The notes beneath the pieces were generated by a model that was not told where the DNA came from, did not search any database, and saw only the letters and a program-made list of their open reading frames with translations. This document shows, one piece after another, positions 13,581 through 22,600 of a stretch of DNA of 28,706 nt (position 1 is the stretch's first letter; the number at the start of each line of letters is the position of its first letter). The DNA lies in NCBI GenBank assembly GCA_900548795.1, contig URLT01000011.1:1-28706 (forward strand), read 5' to 3'. The stretch comes from an uncultured Eubacteriales bacterium. Its GTDB lineage: Bacteria; Bacillota; Clostridia; Oscillospirales; Oscillospiraceae. The position numbers were made by a program, and so were the translations under genes.

Positions 13581-13601
13581 GGCGCCCCGAGGCGGGGCGC
13601 C
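13581..13601 (-). terminator. Hairpin directly after the GH20 gene
   Basis: A perfect 9-bp GGCGCCCCG / CGGGGCGCC stem with a 3-nt loop begins 5 nt after the GH20 stop codon on the minus strand. It lacks a T-tract, so it may stabilise the mRNA 3' end or terminate weakly. Confidence 0.5.
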
Positions 13602-13606
13602 GGTGA

Positions 13607-16327
13607 TTATTGCACTTTAACCGAAACCGAGGCGGACTTCGAGCCGGAGAGGGTCGTTGCCGTGACGGTGTAGGTGTAGGTTCCGGTCTGCTCGGGCGTC
13701 ATGACGTTGACGCGCCATGACTTCATGCCGCCGTCCTCCTGACGGCAGCCGACGCTCAGCACGCGCGCGCTCTTGCCGTCCTGCATGACGCTCAGCGCGG
13801 TCACATCCTCGGTGGACTCGACATAGAGCACCGCGACCTTCCCGGCCACGACATACTTGGTGTCGAGCTCGCAGCGCAGGGTGGTCGTCTCGGTTCGACG
13901 GGCGAGAGCGATCTGCGCCTCGAGCAGCGCGCGCACCGTCTCGTCGATCTCGTCCTGCACGGTGCGGGTGCTCGGCGAGCCGGAGACGCTGTCATAAAAG
14001 GCCTTCGCGTTGTCGAACGCCTTCTGATAGGCGTCGTAATTAGCGTAGTCTTCGTTGGAAACCTGCTTTTGCAGCAGGAGCGCCAGCGCGTCAAGATATG
14101 GGGAGTTGTCGTACCACACGGAAACGACCTGGAAGCCCTTCTGAACCGTGCCCGTGACCGTGCCGCTGTTCGCGCCAAACACGGACGGCGTGAAGGTCGC
14201 GCCCTCGGTGTGCGAATAAACATAGCCGTTGCGCAGCGGAACGGGGACGGTGAATGGGTCGCCGACGTTGCCGTCAATGGGAATGGAGGCAAGCACGCGA
14301 ACCTCCTCGCCGACCATGGTCTTGACCTCAACGCGGGAGGCCGCGTCCATATAAATGTCGCCGGGCGTCGGGACGTTTGCGGAGGAGGTGCAGCTGGTGA
14401 AGCCGGGGAAGAAGCGTATAACGCCTGTCTCCGACGTCATCGTCTTGAAGCTGTTGTAATCCAGCGCGGACTTCTTGTTGGAATCCATGTCCCACTTCCA
14501 CATCTTTGCGCCGACCGCCCACATGCGGTCGATGAGGTTATAGTTACTTTGGCTATCTTTGGGCTTCCAGATGTTTTCCTCGGTGTCCAAGCCGGCCCAG
14601 TCGCCCCAGATCAGGAAATAGCCGCCGCCGAGCTTGTTGTCCTTGCGGTATTCGTTGCTGTAGCAGTCGTTCGTGCAGCCGTTGAAATCGCCAGGATACC
14701 AGCCGCCCTTGTGCTGGCAGTTGCTGTATGCGCAGCCTCCGTTGCAGCCGGAATAGACGAACTGCGCGTTGCCGTGGTTGAACGTCCAGAAGGTGTTGCC
14801 GTCGCTTCGGGCGTCGCCATGGGTAGGGTCGTTTCTTAGGACATAGTAGGTATACCAGTTGACACAGTTATAGACCGTTCTGCTCTGATCGGCCAAGGTA
14901 TTCGGGGAGGTGTGCTTACTCTTCGCCGTCCAGAACAGGACGTCGATGCCCTCGTTCACAGCAACTGTTGCAGAGCCCTCAAAGGGGTGTCTCCAATCGG
15001 GCACGTAGAAGTCCGTTCCGAAGAGCACATCGTTCCACGCGCGGACGCGATAGGAATGGCTGTCCGAGCCGTAAGCGTTCCGCTGCAGCATTGCGGCAAG
15101 CTGGTTGATATAGATCACATAGGTGTCCTTGACGTTTTTTCCGTCATTGTTTTTTGTATACGACGAGCTGGCCCAGCTATCGTAAGCACCAACGACCTCG
15201 TCGCCACCGATGTTGAACTTGGAGCAGCCGAACTGTGCGAAAAACTGCGCATAGGCATCCGTGATGGCGAACGTCATCGTGCGTGCATAGTCATCCGGGA
15301 TGTTGATCGTCTGGGTCGTTCTGTCGGACAGGGAGCCGCTCTTCGTGTAGCTCTGGCCGTTGTAATAGAATGTAAAATTGCTGCTGCCGTAATTGGCGGC
15401 GTATTTCGCGATCAGGCAGTCGGCGTGCGTCGGATAGTCGACGGCCGGAATGATCTCGATGTGCCGGGATTTCGCATAATTGACAAGCTCGGTCAGCTCG
15501 TCGCGATTATAGAACTTGTCCGCGTTCGGGTCCGGGTAGCCCTTCGGGTACCCGTTTGGATCGTTCCACGATACGATGTTGTAGCCGATCATCCAGTTGA
15601 AGTCGTTGCCGTTGGCGTCGAGCACAACGTTGCCGCTGCTGTCGCGCCAGATATTCGCGCGGCAGCCCTGATCTTCGGTCATGTGCAGATCCATGGCATT
15701 ATAGCCCATCCACGACATTTCGTCGATCAGGTTTTTGATCCACTGCATCGACCAGTATTTTCGGCCGATGTCGAGCTGAACCGTTCGCTCGCGCGTGTCG
15801 GGCTGATCGGTCACGGTGCAGGCATCCACCCGGTTGCCGGTGGTCAGCCTTTGCAGGGCATAGAAGCCATAGAGCAGGCTGTTGTGGTTGCCCTCGCCGC
15901 CATAGAAGCTCGAGGTATCGCCCGGAGTATAGTAGATCGTCGCGTTGTTCGAGTCGACGACGAGGCGGTACTGCTCGTTTCCGAGCGAGGTGTCCTTGCG
16001 GACAACGATGTCTCCGCTTCGGATCCTCGATTCCGAGCCGAAGACGATGTCGTACGGCTCCGTGCCCGAGACGCCCTGCGCGGCAAATCTGGACGAGGCC
16101 AGCAGCAGCGTCGAGCGCAGCATGCCGGTCGGCTCCGTGTCGGAGACGACAAAAATGCGCGCCGTGGTCGCAATGGTGAAGCTTCCGCTCCCTGCGGAAT
16201 AATCGTCAAAGGTTTTCGTCACGTTGGCGTCCGCTGCCGCGGCGGGCAAAGCCGCCGCGGTCAACAGAGCCGCGAGAAGTACCAGAATCACTGCTTTTTG
16301 CAGCACACGTCTGGCAGATTCTTTCAT
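13607..16327 (-). CDS. Secreted GH20-family beta-N-acetylhexosaminidase-like enzyme
   Basis: A 906-aa exported glycosidase likely to remove N-acetylhexosamine (or lacto-N-biose) from host glycans. A signal peptide (1-33, ending ALPAAAA) is followed by a GH20b-like N-domain, then the GH20 catalytic barrel starting at about residue 185 (QLDIGRKYWSMQWIKNLIDEMSWMGYN; later EIIPAVDYPTHAD). The catalytic Asp-Glu pair is in FNIGGDEVVG at about residues 376-377. A cysteine-dense insertion (SGCNGGCAYSNC, then GCTNDC) interrupts the barrel around 530-560. Downstream are an RVLASIPI-containing linker region, a helical FIVAR-like segment (about 742-808) and a final Ig-like domain. No SLH or LPXTG anchor is present. 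GGAGG lies 9 nt before the ATG. It is the last gene of the PqqD/giant-protein operon, 34 nt after the 81-aa peptide gene. Confidence 0.88.
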   Translation of the reverse strand: MKESARRVLQKAVILVLLAALLTAAALPAAAADANVTKTFDDYSAGSGSFTIATTARIFVVSDTEPTGMLRSTLLLASSRFAAQGVSGTEPYDIVFGSESRIRSGDIVVRKDTSLGNEQYRLVVDSNNATIYYTPGDTSSFYGGEGNHNSLLYGFYALQRLTTGNRVDACTVTDQPDTRERTVQLDIGRKYWSMQWIKNLIDEMSWMGYNAMDLHMTEDQGCRANIWRDSSGNVVLDANGNDFNWMIGYNIVSWNDPNGYPKGYPDPNADKFYNRDELTELVNYAKSRHIEIIPAVDYPTHADCLIAKYAANYGSSNFTFYYNGQSYTKSGSLSDRTTQTINIPDDYARTMTFAITDAYAQFFAQFGCSKFNIGGDEVVGAYDSWASSSYTKNNDGKNVKDTYVIYINQLAAMLQRNAYGSDSHSYRVRAWNDVLFGTDFYVPDWRHPFEGSATVAVNEGIDVLFWTAKSKHTSPNTLADQSRTVYNCVNWYTYYVLRNDPTHGDARSDGNTFWTFNHGNAQFVYSGCNGGCAYSNCQHKGGWYPGDFNGCTNDCYSNEYRKDNKLGGGYFLIWGDWAGLDTEENIWKPKDSQSNYNLIDRMWAVGAKMWKWDMDSNKKSALDYNSFKTMTSETGVIRFFPGFTSCTSSANVPTPGDIYMDAASRVEVKTMVGEEVRVLASIPIDGNVGDPFTVPVPLRNGYVYSHTEGATFTPSVFGANSGTVTGTVQKGFQVVSVWYDNSPYLDALALLLQKQVSNEDYANYDAYQKAFDNAKAFYDSVSGSPSTRTVQDEIDETVRALLEAQIALARRTETTTLRCELDTKYVVAGKVAVLYVESTEDVTALSVMQDGKSARVLSVGCRQEDGGMKSWRVNVMTPEQTGTYTYTVTATTLSGSKSASVSVKVQ

Positions 16328-16361
16328 AGAAAAGTTTCCTCCTGCTTTTTGAGTCTCTTTT

Positions 16362-16607
16362 TTAAGAGGTGAATGCCATGTTTGCGCTGGTGATGTAGCA
16401 TACTGCGCCCTCGTCCGGCTGCGGCCCTTCGCAATAGCCTTCCATGAAATAAGAGATCATTGCAAGCTCCTTCCACTTATCGGGGCAATCGGAGTCAAGA
16501 ATACATTGAGCTGTCTTAAAATTGACCCGATAGGTATTGCAGCTGGCAAGCGTTTCGCTCAGGGAAAAGCGCTCGACGAGCACGATCGGTTTGGTATAGG
16601 TTTTCAT
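16362..16607 (-). CDS. 81-aa peptide with five cysteines and a leader-like N-terminus, candidate RiPP-type precursor
   Basis: The first 22 residues (MKTYTKPIVLVERFSLSETL then AS) match the leader-like start of the 47-aa peptide at 10099. The remainder carries cysteines at 23, 35, 41, 59 and 70, with CNTYRVNF and CILDSDCPDKWKEL among the segments, and no signal peptide. A strong AGGAGG overlaps the end of the giant SLH gene (stop only 13 nt upstream), so translation is probably coupled and the two proteins made together. The GH20 gene follows 34 nt downstream. The PqqD-like protein at the head of the same operon makes this a good candidate substrate for leader-dependent modification. I recognise no named family; an intracellular chaperone-like partner for one of the secreted neighbours is the alternative. 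Confidence 0.75.
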   Translation of the reverse strand: MKTYTKPIVLVERFSLSETLASCNTYRVNFKTAQCILDSDCPDKWKELAMISYFMEGYCEGPQPDEGAVCYITSANMAFTS

Positions 16608-16620
16608 TTCCGCACCTCCT

Positions 16621-19600
16621 TTATTTCAGCAGGGCGAGCAGGCGGCTGAAAACAGCCGCTGCCTCGCTGCGCGTGCATGTGCCCGTGGGATTGAGCTTCC
16701 CGTGGTCGCCGCCGATGATGCCGGAGGCCACAAGAGTCTGCACGCTGCTGCGCGCCCACGATGCGATTTCCCCGGCGTCGGAATAGGCGGAAAGATCATC
16801 CGGGTCGGGAAGCGTCATGCCGGTCGCCTTGAGCGCGCGGGCGATCATGGTCATCATTTGCTCGCGCGTCAGCTCCTCCTCCGGGGCAAAGGTCGTCTCG
16901 CTGACACCGTTGACCAGACCGTTCTGGGCGGCAATGCGGATGGCTTCCTCGCTCCAGCGGCCGGAGATGTCGGTGAAGGCGCAGGCCTCGCCGTTGTCGG
17001 TCAGGCCGAGCGCGCGCACCAGCATGGTTGCGAACTGCTCGCGGGTGACGCGGTTTTCGCCGTGGAAGAGGCCGTCCTCGTAGCCCTTGATGATACCGGC
17101 CTCGGCAACTGCGTTGACGTAGTCCTCATACCATGTGCCGGAAATATCCGCAAAGGCAGGCTCCTTCTCTGGCGGGTTGGGATTCTCGGGCTTCGGCTCG
17201 ACGGGGTCGGGCTTCGGCTCGGACGGATCGGGATCGGGATCAGGATCGGGATCGGGCTGGGGATTGCCCGGATCGATCGGATCGATCGGAAGCTCATTTT
17301 CGCTTCCGCCGACCGGCGCCTCGTCAACGGGGTCGCCCTGGCCGAGCACGACGGACGTGCTGCCGGACGAGAGCGAGCGGTTGGGCACCAGCTCGTTGCT
17401 CGTGACGGTCGGTATGAAGCTGTCGAGCAATCCGTTGACGATTTTGATGGATTCATCTGTCATCATACCGTCCGGATTGAAATGCACAGTGGTGGGCTTG
17501 AAGGCGGTCACAAGCGTGTAGCCCTTGAGCTTCAGGCCGGTCAGCGAGACCATGCCGTTCACCGGGCGGAGCATCACAAGATAGGCGTCCTTGGCCCTGT
17601 CATAGGAGCAAAGCGTCGGGTCGAGCTTGTAATACTGCTCGGTGCCGGTGGAGATATCGGCAACCGGCGTCCAAGCGGGCTTGCCGCCGTTCGCGTCGTT
17701 CTGGTTTTGCCAGAGCGCCGCGTTGACATTCTCGTAATGCACCGTCGTGTAGCCGTTGATGGCATTCGGATCGAGCGAGCGGACGCCGATCTGCACCGTG
17801 CGCTCGGTCATCGGGACGGACTTGTCAGGCTGGACATAGAAGCCGATGCCCTGCACGAGCGACAGTCCGTCGAGATAGATCTCGTTGTTCGGGCCGACGG
17901 TCGAATAGGCCTCGATCGAGTCGACCTTGTTGCCGTGGATGAAGTTATTGTTGCGGTTCTCGGAGAAGCAGGAGAAGGACGTTCCGAGCTGCACCGCATC
18001 GGAATTGACCTCGAAGGCGGTGATCTTTCCGGCCTCGATCTGGTCGTGGATCTGCAGAATGTGGGCGTCCTGCTCGGTCGGCAGATAGCTGCTGTCGAGC
18101 CGGTTGCCGTTCTGGTCGATCAGACCCTTGATGGGGTTAAAGATGCGCACGCCGTCGATATAGAGGAAGCTCTCCTTAAGCATCGGGTTCGGGCAGGGAT
18201 TGCCGGAGGCGTCGGTGAAGCGGGACTTCCCGGCCGACAGGTTGTAATACTTGTAGTACACATCACCCGTGTCCTTGTTCGTCAGCTTATACTTCATTTC
18301 CTCGCCGACCTTGCCCTCAACGCGCACCTGCCAGCCGCTGAAGTCGACCGACGCGGTCACGAAGATGCGCACGGTGTATTCGCCTGCCGGGAGGTCGTTG
18401 ACCGAAATGACCGGAGCCTGATAGATGATCTCGCTGTCGCTGTCGTCGCCGTCGTTGTCGTAGTCGGTGATGACGGGGATGTCGCGGATCTTGTTGCCGG
18501 AGACGTCGTAGACGCGGGCGATGATGTTCGCGGAATTCACGAAGCAGCGGCTGATGACCTCGAAGCCGGTGCCGCGGAATTTGAAGCTGGCGACCTGCTC
18601 GTCGTTGAGGACGGTGATCTGGGTCACGGAGCCGCCGGAGGTCTCGGGTCCCTCGCCCTCATAGCTTCTGTCGTGGCCGTATTGGCCGGTCTGCTCGGCG
18701 TCCTGATAGTTGCCGTCGCCGTCGCCTTTGACAATGACGCTGTCGGTGTTGTTGGTGTTGTAGTCGATGCCGCCGAAGTTATCCTCGTAGTAGACCACGG
18801 AGGCCGGGATTGTCGTCAGAGACTCATACATTTCGACCTCCTTGTGGACGTCGACATTGCCGAGGCCGATGGACGCGCTCTTGCTGCGGTCATAAACGCG
18901 GACGATGGCCTTGGTGGTGCTCGCACCGCTCATGATCTTTTCGGGGGTGAAGATCACGCGGGTATAGGTGTCGGACTGATAGATCGGGCTGAGGATCCAT
19001 TTCTGGTTGGCGTTGCCCTCCCCGTTAGACCAAATCTGGATGTTTTGGTTCTGCTGCTTGTTGCCGTTGGTGAGATCCAAGCTCTGATTCTTGTTCGAGG
19101 TCGGATGAATGGCAATGGTGTTGTTGGAGTTCTTGACCAGCGTCCAGCGCTCCTTCGAGGCATCGGCCGTCTGCTTCTGCACGATCTCGACGCTGTTGCC
19201 CGGGTCAGCGGCAAGCTGCATGGTCATGCCGCTCTTGGCGTTCGTGATGGTCACGCTGCCGTCCGTCATCAGGTCAAAGTACCAGAGCTGCGCGGTGTTG
19301 AAGTCGTCACGAGCCTGAAGCGCAATGTTCGTGCCGGAGGCGTTCGTGACGTCGGCCTTCAGGCGGTACTGCGTCTTGGTCTCGACCTTGCGCGTGGCGG
19401 TAGCCTCAACGGGCTTGTCGCTCCAATCAGACCACACGTCGCTCCATACGGAGATGGTGGTCGTCTTTGTCCAATTCTGCCGCTTGATCGGCTGGATAAA
19501 CCAGCGGATCGTGTCCTTGCAGACTTCACAGCCGTCGTTGCCCGTGAAGCCGTAGTTTGCGCTATAATCGTCCTTGCGCCCCTTGTCCCAGAGGATAACT

Positions 19601-22600
19601 TGGGTCAGCCCCTGCGCGGTCTCATTTTCAAGCTCGCCCTCGCCGTACTGATCGTAATTCTTTGTGGATTCCCAAGCGTGGAACTTGGTCGCAGTGAAGG
19701 ACATAGTGGCAATCTGCTGATTCATATAATAGCCGCACGCACGTGCGAACGGACCATACTGATAGTCTGTGCAGTAGTGCCAGTAGACATAGCCAACAGT
19801 ATCATCGCTTGTTGTCGTAACGTCCGAACGGTGCTTGCCGTTGTACTTTGCATAGAGCGGATGGGTCTTGTCAAAATAGCTCGGAAAATCCACGTAGTTG
19901 GACGAGCCGCTCTCTGTGTTGACCTTGGTCGTCATGTCCTGATAGCGGTACATTGTGCGCGTTTCGCACTGGCTCTCGGAGTAGCCGGTGGGGATGGTGT
20001 CGCTCCAGTCGGCGCTGGAGGCGTCGTTGATCGAAAGCACCCAGCTTGGGTCAGAGGCCAGCGCAATGCGGTAGGCCTTGTGGCCGGAGAAGTCCAGATC
20101 GACCGAAGTATCCGAACCGGAGCCGCCGCTGCTCGTCGAGCGGTACTGCGTCTTGGTCACGACCTCACGCGTATCGGAGGGCGTCACAACCGTCGTGCTC
20201 CATTCAGACCATTCGCCCCAACGAGAGTAGGTGAACTGCGCGGTGTAGTCCGTGTAGCTCTGCCGATAGATCGGGAAATAGTAGAACCATTTCGAGTCCT
20301 GACAGACGCTGTAGTTCTTATTCGCGCCGTAGGGGTAGCCGTTGTCGTCCTCTGCGTGGTTCGGGGTGCTCGTGGTGTAATAGGCGTGGAAGGTGTGGAA
20401 GCTGCCGGTCGAATCGTCCTTTTCCTCGGCGGATATGTAGCGATTCAGGAGGGAATCGTCATCGACCTGCGACGTGCCCTTGCACCAGTGCCAGCAGATG
20501 TAGCCGACGACGGATTCCGAGCCGACCGTGCGCTTCGTCGTTGCGGTCTCGGAGTTGGCAGGGGCGGTCTTGTGATACTTCCCGTAGAGGCTGTTGCCCG
20601 TCGAGAAGCCGGTCGGGAACGACTTTGCAAATTCAACCGTTCCGCTCCCGCTCGTCTTCCATTCCTTCTTGTCCTGCGTCCAGCCGGAGAGCGATGCCTC
20701 GTTCGAGGTTATGGTCTCCTTATCGCGGTAGCTATAAACCGTGCGGGTTTCACAGGAGCCGCTGGGCTTGGTATCGCTCCAGCCGGTGTCGGCAGAGGTC
20801 GAAAGCTCGATGTTGCTGACGTTCCGCGAGCTGTGGGCGGACGCCTCGCCGTTATCGGCCGTGAACGTGCCGTAGGTGCTGATGTACTGATCGGTCGTGT
20901 TGCCGGAGACGCCGTTGGTCTTGGTCGTGAGCTTGCCGTCCTTGCTGAGCTGTTTCAGACCGTTATAGGCCTCGCCGGAGACAAGACCCTCGATGAGGGT
21001 GTTGATCTCGATGCCGGTCGGGCGGATCGGGTCGTTGAGCGTCAGGCCGCCGTCGTTCGCGTTGTTCAGGTTGACGGGCAGACCGTAGTCGAGCACATAG
21101 GTGTCGTCCTTGACGTCCAGCACGTGCAGAACCACCGGGACATTGACCTCACCACCGCCGGAATAGGTGGTCTTGAAATATCTGGTATAGGTGCCCGGCG
21201 TCTGCTCCTCGAAGATCAGAATGTCGTCCTCAAAGCCGGTCATGTTGACGTCGCCGTTGGCGTGGGCGTTGAAGTACCACGAGGCATTGGTGGAATCTTT
21301 GACCGTCCACAGATGCACCTTGCCACCGTTGTAGGCATGGGCGCTGTCGAGATCGACCGCGTAGTCGGTGTTCAGCTTCGGGCGGATCACATAGGCGTTC
21401 TTTGTGCTGCTCGGCGCAATTTCCGACGTGTTTTTCTCGATCTGCCAGAGCGTCGTGTCGTTGGCGGCAGCCTCCGCCTCCGTCATCGAGACAAGCTTGA
21501 GACGGTCGTCATAGTCGACAGCATTGGATTTCGATCTTCCGTCCGTGCCGCTGGTCTGATCGATGTAGACATATTTGTTGCACTGAAGGTTCAGAATGGT
21601 GTAATAGCCGTAACCCGCATACTTCACATAGAAGAGCGGTTCGTTCCCCTCCGTGCCGTCTCTGTACAGATCGTTTGCGCTATAGACCTGAAGCTCACCG
21701 TCGTCCTTCGGAGACCAGACAAATCGGCGGGCATCCGGGTCATTTTGAATGACGGTCGCCGTGCCGATAGAATAGACGCCGTCGGCCAGCGGGCGGAGGC
21801 TGACGGTCGTGCCGTTCGCAGACGAGGGGATGAAGCTCGTGACCTTGCCGCTGTTGGCCGCAACCGAGGCGGCGTCGCTCGCGCTGACCGCGATCGGATG
21901 CCCCGCCCACATGAAGTACTGCTGCGCCGCGCCGGCGTAGACCGAGAAGGTCGAGCTGGTTCGCAGGGCGCTTGCCTCGGCATAGGCCGTGTTGCGGAAC
22001 GTGCCGTCACTGGTCAGGCCGTATTTGATGCCGTAGAGCGTCAGGCGCTCGCCGACCTGCAGGCCGGGCGTCTCATGCCCCGCGCAGGTGACGTTCTTCA
22101 GGAAGGTTTGCAGCGCGTCCGTGTTGGCGAAGGTCAGGTTGATCTCCGAGCCGTCCGCCTTGGTCAGGACGATCTTGATGTCCTCGATCTTGCGGTTATA
22201 CGTTGGGCCGTTGAGCGTATAGCTGCCGAGGCTGACGCCGTCATAGCCGGCTGCGAAGCCGATCTGCTCGTCTGTGAAGGCCACGTTCTTCAGCGGAAGC
22301 TCATAGCCGGTGTTGAGCAGGGTGATATAATAATCCAGCTCCTTGGTCTTGTCGACCAGACCGCCGTTTTCAACGACCGTGCCGTTCTGCGTCGCGCCCT
22401 TGACGGTGTCGATGTTTTTCGAGGTGACGTCGATGTTCGTCTCGATGCGGATGTTCGAGCCGTAGCTGTGGCGCTCCATGTAGTAGAAGTCGAAGTCGTA
22501 CATCTCGCCGTCCTTGAGGCCGCATTCCTTGATGTAGTCATTCAGGTTGAAGGTCGACTTCGTGATGGAGTGCGCCGCGCCGAGGTCCATGACCATCTTG

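Noticed and set aside
14912..16372. A 486-codon plus-strand frame over the GH20 gene
   Set aside because: It is an antisense shadow; the minus strand carries the catalytic GGDE motif and signal peptide.
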